From Anticarsia gemmatalis (Eukaryota; Arthropoda; Insecta; Lepidoptera; Erebidae): a DNA stretch of 64,000 nt. Positions 50,493 through 63,769 of this stretch are shown here, in pieces. A model generated the notes under the pieces. That model saw only the letters and a list, made by a program, of their open reading frames with translations. It searched no databases and was not told where the DNA came from. The stretch's first letter is position 1. Each line of letters starts with the position of its first letter. The position numbers and the translations under genes were made by a program. The stretch is taken from the NCBI RefSeq assembly GCF_050436995.1, contig NC_134745.1:7936001-8000000 (forward strand), read 5' to 3'.

Positions 50493-53400
50493 ATGATGGA
50501 GCTCACTTGTGCTTTAATTATAACATTCGTAAGCTTAGTGTCTGCTACTCCATATGGATATGGAGTCAAAGGCGGCGCAGGCGCATCGGCTATAGGTAGG
50601 TGAACTTGTTATATTATTTAAGTCTTACTACAAAAGCTTGTTTGATCCTAGTTAATTTTAATGAATTAGGTATTGAATCAGCTATCTGTGCGAAGGTCGG
50701 CAGTTCGATTCCTGAAGTTATAAATATTCTATAGTTTAATTTAAATATTTATGGTGATTTGCCTTCGTTTACGAAGCGGTTAAGTTGTGTTATTATAAAG
50801 TTATTGGGATTTTACGCTTTAATATTTTAATGATAGGGACTCCTGTGTTGAGGACGATGACTCGATATTTGAGCGTCTAGACAGTTGATTTGTATGTAAA
50901 GCTAAAGTCGTAAATACACTAACTATAACAGCTCTTCGTGTAATAATTTATTAGTGATTTGTTATCTTAGACTTTAAACGATTGAATGTGTTTTTTTACT
51001 TTTGATAATCAATTGCTAAAATATAAAAAGCTATTGTCTATAAGTAATCTATACTAATATTATAAAGCTGAAGAGTTTGTTTGTTTGTTTGTTTGAACGC
51101 GCTAATCTCAGGAACTACTGGTCCGATTTGAAAAATTCTTTCAGTGTTAGATAGCCCATTTTTCGAGGAAGGTTATAGGCTATATCGTCACGCTACGACC
51201 AATAGGAGCAGAGTACCGGTAAAAAATGTTACAAAAACGGGGAAATCATTCTCTCTTAAGTGACGCAAACGAAGTTGCGCGGGTCAGCTAGTGTGTTATA
51301 ATATCATAATAGAAAAATCAAAATATTACATAACCGTACTATTCCGTATTTTCTTTCAGTAAATACTATAGGATATCGTAAATAATGATTTTAATCTGAT
51401 CTTTTCAGCTCAATCAGGTGCTTCGGCAGGAGCATATGGAGGCCATGGTGACATACCAGTACCTATACCGTTTGGAAATGGCTTCTCTGGAAGCTTTTCT
51501 AAATCCTCATCATCAAGTTCTTCATCATCGAGTGCTAGCTCGAGCTCTAGCTCGTTTAGCTACAGCAGCGCTGGAGCTGGAGGCTTCTCAAGTCCAGGAA
51601 CGAACGGCAATGTAGGATGTGCGTCCGGGACCTGTCACGGCTCTGGAGCCAATGAAATATCTTCCAATCACGGAAATAATGCTGCAGGCGCGGGGCTTCA
51701 GGGATACAATGCCGCCAATGCCGCAGCTTCTGCCGGAGCAGGAGCCTTATCTGGCGCTGGCTGCAGTGGTGGCGCTTGTGATAACAACCCTGCAAAGTGC
51801 ACATCCGGACAATGCCAACACAATTTGCCTGCAGGATCTTCGAATATCCATAATCCAAATAGCAAATGCACTTCTGGTCACTGTGGATCTGAACCCTATT
51901 CTGGCTCTTCAACGCCATCACATTACGATGATTCTGATGATATTCGCTTTGTATCCCATTCATCAAAATCCGCTCACGATTCTAAAGACTTGACTTCTTA
52001 TAAGGACAAAACAAATGGATACACGGGTGGCTCTGACTGCCATAATGGAAATTGTGGAACATCGAAACCATTTGACTCACAACCAGGTCATGGTCATGGT
52101 TCAACTAATTCTTACTATAGTCAATCAAACAACCAACATGCAACAAATTCTAATTCTGGAACAACATCCGGTTACCACTTGCCTGCTACAGATTTGGAAA
52201 CACCTAAACAAGATTCTAACTGTTATAATGGAAATTGTAATTCTGGACAATACCAGCCAAGTTATGGTAGTACTAGCGCACCTTCAAGTTACAATGTACC
52301 CATCCACGGTGCATATGACACCAACAAACAAAAACCTCAATGCCAAGATGGCAAATGTGATTACCCGCAGAAGGGAAGCTACTCCTCTACACCCAGTTAT
52401 TCTGTATCAACAAACTATTTAAAACCCGAAGATTCGCATTCAACTAAAGTACCTACCTCATATTATCCTAGTTCACCATCTTGTTCTGGTCCAAATTGTG
52501 GTTTAGTGCCATCCAGTCAAGTTAGTCACACGCCGGGGTCACATAACGTTCATGCCGGATTACCGACATCCAATGGTGCCAATTTAAGCCCAGCAGGCTG
52601 CACGTCACCCAGCTGTAATCCTCATTACTCAGCAGGCGCTCCCAGTGGACCAAGCGAGCAACCGGGATATTCGACCCACCCTAAGCCAGTTGACAACAAC
52701 AAACCCTCAACGGAAAATCTCCCAGGCTACACAGGTGGCTTTGGAGCCCCCGCTGGAGTATACAAACCAAATGATTTTAATGTTCCCACCACCGGCCCTG
52801 CAAGTCATACACGTCCACCTTCAACGCTCCATAACACCCCCACGTATGGTAGCTCTGGACCAGGATGTTCATCTCCAAATTGTTACGGTCAAAGCCCTTC
52901 ACCCGGCAGTAATGTACGGCCCGGCTCTTATGATTTCAAACCAACCGGACATGGAAGCACACCTGGAGAAAATCATCCAACATATACAGGAGGTTTCGGT
53001 GGACCCACTGGTATGCTTAAGCCTAATGAATATAATATTCCTACACCTGTAACAAGTAAACCAGTGCCTTCTGTAAACCCATTATACAATACGGCATCAC
53101 CTACTACACCGGGCTGTAAAACAGGAAATTGCTATGGATCATCTCCCGTTACAGGTGTTACATCTGCAGCTACTGCCCAGTCAGGGTCTTACGGATCACA
53201 CACTCAAAGTGGAGGCGTAACCGTATCCACTGACAATTCACCAACATATTCAGGTGGCTTCGGTGGACCTTCCGGCATGCTGAAACCTAATGAGTTTGAC
53301 ATACATGTGGCAAATAAACCTGCACAATCTGTAAACCCATCGTACAACAATCAACCGGCCAAACCTTCAACTGGTTGCTCATCTCCGAGCTGCAAAGGAT

Positions 53401-55104
53401 ACGCTTCGACTGCGGGAGCTACCGCTGCTGCTGATGCTCAGGCTGGATCATATGGTGCTTCTAAACCAAGTGGAGCTGCGGACTCTTCTAGTGAACTTCC
53501 GCCGTATACTGGCGGTTTTGGAGGCCCAACCGGATTTTTGAAACCAAACGAATTCGATGTTCACAATCCAGCACCCCACGGTCCTACTTCATCGGTATCA
53601 CCCAATAAAATACCGACTGGCAATTATAATTCTGGCGGCTGCACCTCACCGTCATGTCATCCTGTTGGCGGTGGTTCCACACACCCCCAGTCATCGTACG
53701 GTGTTACGACACCTGCGTATACAACTAATTACAGAAAGCCTATTGGAGTTACACACCTCACACCTCCTCCTGTGACGCCAATAAGTTCAAGCGACGCATA
53801 TACCCAGTCACCACATCCAGGTGGTACTTATTCACAAGGATGTAAATCTGGAAACTGCGCAACTCATCCCTCTAATGGAGATAACCCGAATGTACCTCAT
53901 GGAGTTACACATCCCCATACTGGAGTATCGTCTAGTCCATCTTATAACTTCGGAGTAACTGGACCTTCTGCAGTTGCTACACCTGGCGATCATTCGCATA
54001 ATATACCAACTACGGCTAGTGGCTCCAACAATTGTAAAACTCCTAATTGCGCTAATATTCCTTCAGCAACTGCTGGAGCAAACGCTCAATCTGGGTCGTA
54101 CGGTGACTCTAAACAGCAACAGCCAGCGTATAGTGGTGGTTTTGGAGCACCTTCTGGTTTACTAAAGCCTGAGGATTACTCAGCTCCAGCCACTGGATCG
54201 AATACAAATGACCACAAAAAGCCTTCCGGCCCTGAATCTAGCACTTGTGCTTCTGGAAACTGTAATCCAAAAGTAACATCACCATCTTCGACTGGATACA
54301 ATGCTGCGACATCTGGTGCGCATGCTTCAGCTTCAAGCGCAGCTAGCGCTAATACTGTCGCCTACTCAGGAGGCTTCGGTGGACCACCCGGTTTCTTAAA
54401 GCCCTTTGACGATGGAAAAATTGATCTTACTAAACTCGTCGGTGCATCAAATTACGGATCACACTCTGGTGATGCAAATATTCATGCGTCTCATGACACG
54501 AAGCCCGGTAGCGGTGGTGCGTTGAGTGCAGGCCCTGCTGGTCATGTTGGAGCACTAGCCGGTAGTGCAGCAGGAGCTACCGCATACGCTGGATCAGCAG
54601 CTAATTCTGGCTTGTATGGGTTTAACGCCGGTACACATGACCACAAGACCACAGGTGGTGTGAAGGGTGGTAGTCCTTGTGGTGGTGGATGTGGCGGCTA
54701 CATACACGATGGATTGAACGGGAGCGCCGCGGCTGCTGGTGCAAGAAGTCTTGCCAGCTCTGGTGCCTTGGCTACGGGTGGAAGCTTCGCAAGTAGCTCA
54801 GCAAGCGCACACGCTTCTGCTGGAGCCTATACTAAAGGAGGTAAGCATTTACAAAGTTTCACTAGATTCAATTTATAAAATTAAAACGCATCTTTTAATT
54901 GCGTCTTTGTAATATTTTCTGAAGTTTTATAATTAGCTATCAGCAATACCAATTGTGTTCATATTTTTTCTGCCATCTGACCATTTTCCATTCCGATTTG
55001 GGGTTCATTCCCGAGATAATTGTTTTCATTCTAATTTCACAAACGTATGTATTCTAGTGCTAAAGTGCTTATTTTTTTCTGTTTCAGGTTACGGAAAACG
55101 ATAA
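50493..55104 (+). CDS. Secreted repetitive Gly/Ser/Pro-rich protein with CX4C motifs (silk- or cuticle-type)
   Basis: About 1,183 residues from exons 50493-50595, 51409-54840 and 55088-55104. Exon 1 encodes a signal peptide (MMELTCALIITFVSLVSATP), starting at the first of two adjacent ATGs. The large second exon is low-complexity: a Ser run and Ala/Gly-rich stretches flank a region with sixteen C-x4-C motifs (such as CTSGQC, CHNGNC, CSSPNC, CKTGNC) spaced about 30-100 residues apart, plus a late CGGGC. Six copies of a module like TYTGGFGGPTGMLKPNEY occur at about 52725, 52983, 53247, 53505, 54127 and 54361. The third exon adds only YGKR. The design suggests an extracellular structural protein cross-linked by disulfides. 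I do not recognise a named family; silk coating, cuticle and chorion are all possible. Poly(A) signal AATAAA at 55214-55219. Confidence 0.85.
51048..51291 (+). mobile_element. Non-autonomous Helitron, 244 bp, in intron 1
   Basis: Starts TCTATACTAATATTATAAAG with a four-fold GTTT run. It ends with hairpin CGCAA-ACGAAG-TTGCG and CGGGTCAGCTAG. Flanked by A and T with no duplication. It sits in the first intron of the repetitive secreted protein gene and shares its 5' half with the copy at 26854-27064. Confidence 0.8.
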
Positions 55105-55213
55105 TATGCCATCTTGTATTAAACATAGTATTTTTACGAAAACGAAGACTTATTTAGTATAGTATTTACCATGTAAGTACGATCGATATTGTGATAACTA
55201 AGTATTTGATAAT

Positions 55214-55219
55214 AATAAA
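55214..55219 (+). terminator. Poly(A) signal of the repetitive secreted protein gene
   Basis: AATAAA 110 bases after the stop codon. A second AATAAA follows at about 55257, so two cleavage sites are possible. Confidence 0.55.
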
Positions 55220-55684
55220 CCGATATCCCATTGTTAATGCATTATATTAAAAGCAAATAAATATTTTTTATAAAATGAGTGATTTTTTTTCTATAAACCC
55301 TTTTAGGGCCCATATAATCTTAAAATTGCTAATGGAGTATTAGCGCATACGGTCACATACCACACTCAACCATAACATAATTTACATATATTATTATTAT
55401 GATTACAATGACAAAGCATACTTTGACATTCCATGAATAAAAAATGTACATACCTTAAGGTACTTGCCCAAAATACTCGTATCAAGTAATAATTATAATA
55501 ACCATTTAAAACATATAAATAGCACATTAACTATGCTTTCTTTGGCAAACTGGTAACAAAACTGGATTTTTCTAATAAAACGTAAAACAACACTAAACTA
55601 CTTAGTTACAAGGTTGACCAGTTGATTACGAACTTCACTAAAAGAAAGATGATATTGAATTTAATAATAAAGGCTATCCGTACA

Positions 55685-55856
55685 GTCAACCTGGGTAACT
55701 TTGAATCATTTGGGTAACATTGACAGTGGGAATTTGAAAAGTTTGCAAACCTAAGATAAACCTTTATCAATTTTGTTGGTTTCATATGAAAAAATAATCG
55801 AAACTAGTTCAAATTCCCACTGTCAATGTTACCCAAAAATTACCCAAATTGACCTT
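55685..55856. mobile_element. MITE-like inverted-repeat element
   Basis: A 29-bp perfect inverted repeat has TTGGGTAACATTGACAGTGG at the start of its left copy (55710-55738) and its reverse complement at 55808-55836. Looser complementarity continues outward (GTCAACCTGGGTAA on the left, TTACCCAAATTGACC on the right). The spacer is about 69 bp. No coding capacity. The outer ends and target duplication are not clear. Confidence 0.6.
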
Positions 55857-55944
55857 AAAGATGTGGTTTTTAATGACTGTTTTGATTATCACTTTGAACT
55901 TGATAAGATATTTTCTAGTAATAGAATGAGTTGTAAAAGAAAGG

Positions 55945-56025
55945 GCAACGTCCGTGGCACAGTGATTAAGTTGATTGCCAACCGTGAAAAGAAGTCTTGG
56001 GTTCGATTTCCCCACAGTATGGGTT
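55945..56025 (+). repeat. tRNA-like SINE fragment
   Basis: GTCCGTGGCACAGTGATTAA resembles a tRNA A box and GGGTTCGATTTCCCC a B box, about 50 bases apart. The anticodon region does not fold well and no CCA-side acceptor stem is visible, so I call it a tRNA-derived SINE piece rather than a tRNA gene. Confidence 0.5.
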
Positions 56026-59000
56026 TGAATTTCACACACAATAAATATAAGTGATCCACAAATAAGTAGGTACCTAACTTATGTTTCGTTGTTCTTTGTA
56101 TCATTTGTTATTTCTTTGTAGAGTTAACGCAATATTAACCCATAGGGTAGGATTACCCTTGTAGTCTTTTAATAAAGTTGGATACGCCTAAAAATGGTGT
56201 GAACTTTGAAGTTATTCAAACGGCCACAGTAGTACGACACAAGAAATTGTGAAAAAAAAACAGGCGAGCCTCTTTTCGTAGCTGATTTAAAAGCATACTT
56301 ATTCAAGTATGCTTTATGTATGTTGTCTAATGAACAGATTTTTTTCATAATATTGAAAGAAATAATAATAATATCTACCTACTTGTATCATATTATTCCT
56401 TACACGAATATGTCGAAATCTTTTGTTATAAACTTGCTAACTACATATTTTATACATTGTTTTTAATATTAGTTTAGTATTAATCGACTCTTATAAAACA
56501 AAACATGACGTCGTCAATAAAATAACGCTTATTTAATATTATCCACTTATGCCAGTATTTTTTCAATTCAATATGTTTTTGGTTAAAGCCAGCTCTATTT
56601 ATTTAAATCGCGTAAGCTTTATTTCTGATGTAAGTCACGTTACTGTGTCTGGGTGGCTCACCTTGTAATATGGTGTGGAACTAAGAAAGCAAAACGATTA
56701 GGCACAATGCACTTTAATTACCTAAGTATCTTTAGAATACACGCGAAAATAGATATTTATACACAAAAGAGTATTAACGATCTATGTACAGATTATTATG
56801 TAAGACTATAACACATAATGATAGGTAGTTGCACAAAAAACATCACATTAAAAACTCCCTTTTCTTATTGCCTGTATGTATGAATGACAATAATATGTAT
56901 GTAGGTAAGTGGGTGTCATCAAGTGTTTGAAGATGAATAACATTACGTTCTCACGAGGATCCACTTGCACGTGATGCCTATGTTCTCATGGGTAATAAAT
57001 GTTTATTATCGATATATTACAAATACATCGTGGATTAAAACACATAATATGTTGACATGAATAAAATGAACGATAAATGTTGCATTATCATAGCGTATCA
57101 TTATGGAACAAGGGAATAGCAATGATTGCAATCATTACGCGTAGCCTTCTAAGGACGTAAACAGCTCATCCTGCGGTGATCATAAATCACTCGAACCGTG
57201 TCATATGTTTGCTGATATAATCATCCACTTCTCTCATCCATTGTTCACGACTAGTTCACGGATGCTGTGCAAATAAATTATTCATAAACGTTCGACGTCC
57301 ACCTGCCATCAGCACCGCCTCCTTGTCAGTCTTCAACAGTGCCTTGTATACATAAACATTATCTGAATCAGATCATCTTGCGATTTTTTTGCATTCTGTA
57401 CAGGTCTTTCTATACAGTATACGCTTTGATTAAAAAAGGATGGCGGACAAATAATTTAATGCTTACTTAACTTATTTTTAACTCTGGCCACGACTTTTTT
57501 GACAACAGACTAATTTAAGTCTACAGTTATCCTAGTTACTCCTATTAAACAACAACTAACATAATGACGCTGAACAACAATTATCCCGTTTTCTTAATTA
57601 TAACGGTTTCATATCAATAATCTTCAGCGTCGACTTGATACATAAGTGCGTCAACATTCTGGATTTCCCACAAAAAAAATATAGATATCTAAATGGCCGA
57701 GGAAAGTAGTAAAAAATAAACGTAAACATTGATCTTTTTCTGTTAACGTCGAGGACTATATTATTTTTCACTGTCGGGTTTATCCTTAAAACCAGTTAAT
57801 ATTATTTATACCTGTCTGCTTTAAACATTAGGTACCTATACCTTCTAGCTCTTCTATCATAATTCATTTACATAATATCCTTAAAATGGCATGCAAAATA
57901 AAAAGATGAATACCCTTATCAAACAAAATTCGTTTCGGTTGGATAACTCTATTAATATTTTAATTCAATGTATAATACAAGACCATATATGGAAGCGAAA
58001 CCATTTAAGCATAAATAACGATGAGCTCCACCCACGTTAAAAATTGGACGCACGAACTAGTCCTGGGTGAGATTGTTATCAGGGATTATAATAAGACGAA
58101 GCAATTTTATTCAAACATTTTACCAACCGATATCCCAGACAAAATAAAGAAGTCATAACTATAGGAAGACCTAAAGTTTCTTTAGCGAAATTATTTAACT
58201 AGGTTTAAATTGGGTGTTGGTACTTTGACTAGACATAAAATATATTGAGGCCAGACGGTTGCTACGTGAGTCGCATTAACTTGAAATGCAAGCTGACCCG
58301 CACCTAATTGAAAAAGTTTCGGCATTAGAGTGTTTAGAGATGCTAAATGTTTGAAATTGCTTTTTTTAAGCTTGGTTCGTTCCTGTACTTTGTATTTTGA
58401 GTTTCAAAGTCATTTTACTTATTTATTGTATGCCTAATTTGTACATAGTATACCCAATAATACCCATATCCATAGTAAAAAGAAAAATGAAAGCAACTTT
58501 GTAAAATTGAAACTTTTACCATAGACCTAAATACTGTGAACTTTCTGCCTAGACCAGATTATTGTAAAAATGTGATATCTGAAACGGGAGCAACTCAATC
58601 AGCAGTCAGGTATTTGATAAGATTCTATTAGCTATGAGCATATTAAACGTACGTACATTGCCATTGCACATGCACATGGTTGAATCATATTGAAGTCATA
58701 TTGTAGTCTTCAATGGCCGGTACCTACTCTACAACCTATTTTTAGTGTAAAATGAACTCAGAACATTAACTTGTACTATCGTGGGCGGCAAGCGTGACGC
58801 GATGACCCTGATTAGCAAAAACAATAAAGTTCTACAATGTCAGATTAGATTCCTTCTTATTAATAGATTAAATTGATAACTGCGTTGTTATTTTTTTATA
58901 CAACCTACTACTCCTACGCGTATATTTTTTGCCCTTTTCAACTTAAGTAAACTAAGTCAACGCTTTTTGTCTAAACCTTTTAAGCCGCGTAAGTACCGGA

Positions 59001-61628
59001 AACATAGTTCAACTAAGAGGCTGATAAAAAGATGTTGGTACTTAGTTATAATACGCGGTTAGGTAACAACTTAGGTACAACTAAAAAGTTAGTAAAAGTT
59101 TCAGATGCTAGGTCAGTACACTAGCGTCTGAAATGTCACAGGTTGTACCTATTTTTATAATTTATTTGGCAGCTTATTAAAAAGCAAGCACGACAATGCG
59201 TCAGCAATAGTGAGCAACATATTTATCTCGTATCCCGCTAAACTGTGAACATTGCTGATTCATAAGTTGGGACATTAACCAAAGTGCCTACAGAGGTAAA
59301 TAGCCTCAACTTACATTAAGCTCCATTATGATTCGTAGTTGAAAGTGACTGAAATTGTGCCTTTATGAATCACACAAGATCCTTGTTGCTATCCTATTAG
59401 CCTATTACCTAGAGCCAAATCTAGCGACTCATAATAATTTCCAGTCCAAATACAGGCACACCTATTTTATTTTTTTGTTATGGTTTTTTACACCTTTTAA
59501 ATCCTGTTATGTGTGCTCAAAATAGAAAAAATGACAAATTACGCTATTTTCTTGATTAGCCGTTACGAATCTCCAAGCATGAGCAGTCTTTAGTAACAAA
59601 ACAACTTTGTTTACGGACTAATAGTCTTTTTACGATTCTATATTAGGTACTTTATGAAATACCGTATATTTTTAGGTAATTTCTTCTGTAGATGATGTAT
59701 GTATATTAACATCAAAGTATCACATTGAATATCGTATTATTTGCAATATAGCTTGACTAAGTTCCACGGACAGGGGCAAGCAGAACTCTTATAAATAATA
59801 AAATATTCCGAACTCGAGAGCGATACCAATAAACTAATATAATTATGCGAAACGTGTCACGAGTGCAAGTACAAGACGATTAAATAAAATGAAAATATCG
59901 CAATAATACATATTTTATTAAAATTTCCTTTTATTTATTCAAATGACCTTACTACCCATAGAAAGACTACCCACGCAACCTATCGACCATCAGGAAAAAT
60001 TGCAGTTGGTGTTGATATTCTTAAAATAACATCTGAACGAGTATCTGCCTCCGTGGATGCAGAGACGACTACAGATTAAGATGTATTGTGTAGAGTTCGA
60101 TTGCTGAGATAGACAAAATATTCTTGTGTTTAAAGTATATACTTAACAGATTATTATTGCTAGATATATAAGTGATAGTCTGTAAACGTGTAGGTATAGT
60201 AAAAAAATATTAAATTCGGAATTTGTAAATACTTTGTAAAAAGTAATGCGTGATCAATGTGATCATACCCAAAAAACATATTCCTCCTCCGTTTTTTTCA
60301 TCGGTTACAAAAAAAGAAGATCGATATAGAAACACATCTAAAATTACCGAAACAAATAAATCCGTAGTCTTTATGCAGTCTTAGAGCAAATATTAGTTTA
60401 TGTCATCAATTGCGGTGCAGTCATGAAACCTTATTAAGCAAGTAGGTGTTATATTTCTAAGAAGAGTCTATTTGCGAATCCTACATCATGAACAGATTGC
60501 AAATTCCAGCTAACACAACAGCTAAGTATTGCTAACTATTGATTTCTTTGTAACTACAGCCACGCACTCAACAACATTTTGCACGTAATCAAAATATCCG
60601 GCTTCAAAAAGCAATAGTAACAATTCAATGTAACCTTATTATAATATGACTCAGCCGGTATTTCACTGCGACGTCATCACAAATAATAATTCATTAAAAT
60701 TTGCTACGTAATAAACATAATTATCAGACTGCCAAAATGTATAATGCTCTCAATAATACATCCTACAATTGGGATAGAATATATCTTAAAGATTAAATTA
60801 GTGTTACCGCCAGATTTCTTTGTTCCTCCCGAAAATTAAATTACTAATTCTTAATTGTTTTTTTATATAGGTTCCCAATATGCGTAATATAAAGAAATAT
60901 ATTAACTTTTTGACATGTTTTTGAGAAATAATCATTTAGCTTGGTTTAGATGAAATTACACATAATTTGTAGGTATCTAAAATTTAACTGTGGAGTAAAA
61001 ATCTGACAAACATCCTTTTAATTAAAACATCAACAGTCTATTAGCTTCTGTTGCAGTCTCCTTCGCTTTTCTTAGATCAAGCTAAAGTAAGTGTATCAAT
61101 GTACTAACTACTGGCTGTCCAGTAAATAAAGTATTAACACTATTCCGTATGTATTAGAATACTAGTAGAGACATTCACCTAGGCCACCTGCGGCATTCCT
61201 TCTAGTTAGATCTACGTGAATACTGGAATTGAATTCATATAGTTCGTCGCTCCACACCCACACAATATCGACTAAGGTTGGTCAGGGCCACATCCTGTCA
61301 TACAACATTACATCCGTATAAGGAACTCTACTATCAATGAATAAACATCGCGTATTTACTTTTACGTATTGTTCTGTTTCATACGCTATTCAGTTCATTC
61401 CTATGTTATTCGCCATAATCTTACTTATTATGTGTAAAAGTCGACTATTTTGTTAGATTAGTAAGAAACTTAAATGATATTTAATGAAGCTTGGTAGGTA
61501 CACAGAGCTGTTTTATACTTACTTATGTTCTATCAATGGCCTAGCGTACTCAATTTTACGCATTGTTAAGTAAATATCATTATTAAATTAATTTGCCTAG
61601 GAAAAAAAACATCTTAAAATCCATACTT
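56026..61628. other. Intergenic, no gene seen
   Basis: AT-rich on both strands with only short chance frames. I see no splice-linked exons, recognisable domains or RNA genes here. Confidence 0.4.
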
Positions 61629-61895
61629 TCATACTAATATTATAAATGCGAAAGTAACTCTGTCTGTCTGTCTGTCGGTCTGCTACTCAATCACGCCTAA
61701 ACTACTGAACCAATTTGCATGAAATTTGGTATGAAGATATTTTGATACCCGAGAAAGGACATAAGCTATATATCATCACGCTACGACCAAAAGGAGCAGA
61801 GTACCATTAATTAATGTTACAAAAACGGGGAAAAATTTCACCCATTCTCTCTTATTGGACACAAGCGCGGGTGTCAAGTTGCGCGGGTCAGCTAG
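61629..61895 (+). mobile_element. Non-autonomous Helitron, 267 bp, second subfamily
   Basis: Begins TCATACTAATATTATAAATG with a CTGT tandem run, then AACCAATTTGCATGAAATTTGG. Ends GTTGCGCGGGTCAGCTAG. It shares its middle and 3' end with the 51048 copy but has a different 5' third. The left flank is T rather than A. Confidence 0.7.
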
Positions 61896-63769
61896 TAAAA
61901 TATATGTAAAAGTCGACTGTATTATTACCTTCATTATTTTTGATGTAATTAACACATTGATGTTTTCTGCCTTATATTATGTTTATTGTAAGTGGTCAGC
62001 TCTACCTGTAGGTATTCATTAATCATCAATGGTGATGACATCTGAAGGTAGTTTATTAAAATTTAATCTTAGGATTAAATTAGAGTAGACTGTTGATTTG
62101 ATTGGTTCTAAATCAAAGTTATTTATTTATAATAGAAATACAAAAAAACCTTTATATTCATCTCAGAATAGTTTAGAGCAAAACTAAATATCGTTGATTG
62201 TAATTTAAGTAAAGATTTCCAAACAAACTTTCACATTGCCTTCATAATTAAGAATTTTCGAATAGACTAATCGCTTTGTGTAATTATTTCGTAGCTTAGA
62301 AAGGTATGTGGTGCCTAACGTCTGTGTCCACAAACCCCAGACTTATTACTCAACTAAGTCAACTTATTGACTTAGCTACACATTTTACCAAACGTTGCAT
62401 GCGATATCGGTTCACTAAATAACACAGTCATAAACGCATATATAAAAAAAAACAGCACATATATAGCAAAATACGGTACCGGTAAGATTCAATCCGGTAC
62501 GGTAAAATACCTTCCATATTATAGAACATTATTACGATTTCAATATAAAAAATCGGATTCTTTTAAAATATTATTAATCAAATACCCATACGTCATAGAT
62601 TTATTTGAGATTTATTGAATTTAAACTAATGGATATAAAAAAGAAATAAGGCAAAACAAATATAAGCATTGTTTTGCAAAGCATTTTGATTAACCTTTCG
62701 AAGATTTACCTACAGAATAACTAAACATTTTTTGTTGCGGCCACGTCATCGTGTGCTCTATGGTGTATTTAGTTTAAAAAAATTATAATACGAACTCATC
62801 TTCGCGAGTCACCTTGTGTCACCGTACGATGACCGCAGTTTTTTATTAACTTTAATAACACCAGGGCTGTCAGTTTTTTAAAAGCTTACGCATAATATCA
62901 CTAACTTGCCAAAAACACATTATGCTTGAGACTGCATGGTAAAAATATCATGTTGTACATCTATAGCCGGACAGTTTAGGGGTTCACATTTCACACGATA
63001 TCGTACCTATGATGATCACATAATAAAGGTTTTCATTAAAGTAATTTAATCAAATCATAAGCTGTTGCCTAATCATTTATATTTTTTTTTACGTTCTGTC
63101 CAAAAACCCCAATAACACTCTACATTTTAACGCGGAACTTCACTATGAGTGCTTGCGAATGCGACCTTCAAATAAATGATGCAGTCTCCAGCGGTAATGA
63201 AATCATTATTATATTTTCTGTTTATGAATATAATATTCCTCCAATATAACTAAGACTTTTTTACGGAAGTTCAAGCATATTATGACTTATTATCATCAGC
63301 AGCAGCCTAACAAAAAATAACATATTATTATTTGCACGTTTGACGGTGACAGCCCTGAAGAAATGTTCCTTTAGTTATTATTGCAATCTTAATAACATCA
63401 TCTAATCAAATGCCAAACCCATATTGAATAAATAGGATGTACATACAATACATTTGTTCGAAGTACAGAGGATTTAAATCAGTTATGCTGTCACCCTACA
63501 AATTCATCACAAGTAGTTCTCCAAGCAGTTAGCATCGCTTGGCACTCGAATATAATTAGCCAAAAAACAGCGAGAGAACATTAGCACGTGTTAAAGTGTA
63601 ATTGGTCTACTCGTCACCTAATATACTATAAATTATGGAAGATTACAATGTTGTAGCAGCTATATTAATCTACTTTAAGATGCTGCACCTCGGACTAAAT
63701 AATAGTACCTACCTATTTACATCACAGGTTGCGAATTACATTTTGTAATCGAATGATGGAAATTCTTAC
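61896..63769. other. Intergenic, no gene seen
   Basis: AT-rich, with only short chance frames on both strands. No coding exon, RNA gene or complete mobile element is visible. Confidence 0.4.

Noticed and set aside
50690..50720. B-box-like GCAGTTCGATTCCTG in intron 1 of the secreted protein gene
   Set aside because: No matching A box at the right distance and no cloverleaf; at most a SINE remnant.
51556..51993. Out-of-frame open reading frames inside the large exon
   Set aside because: They overlap the signal-peptide-linked frame with its regular CX4C repeats; the repetitive codons keep other frames open by chance.
55945..56025. Possible tRNA gene
   Set aside because: A- and B-box-like segments are present but no acceptor stem or clean anticodon arm can be drawn; more likely a SINE.
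58022..58160. Small plus-strand frame starting MSSTHVKNWTHELV
   Set aside because: Only about 46 codons, no recognised domain, no poly(A) or splice support beyond chance.
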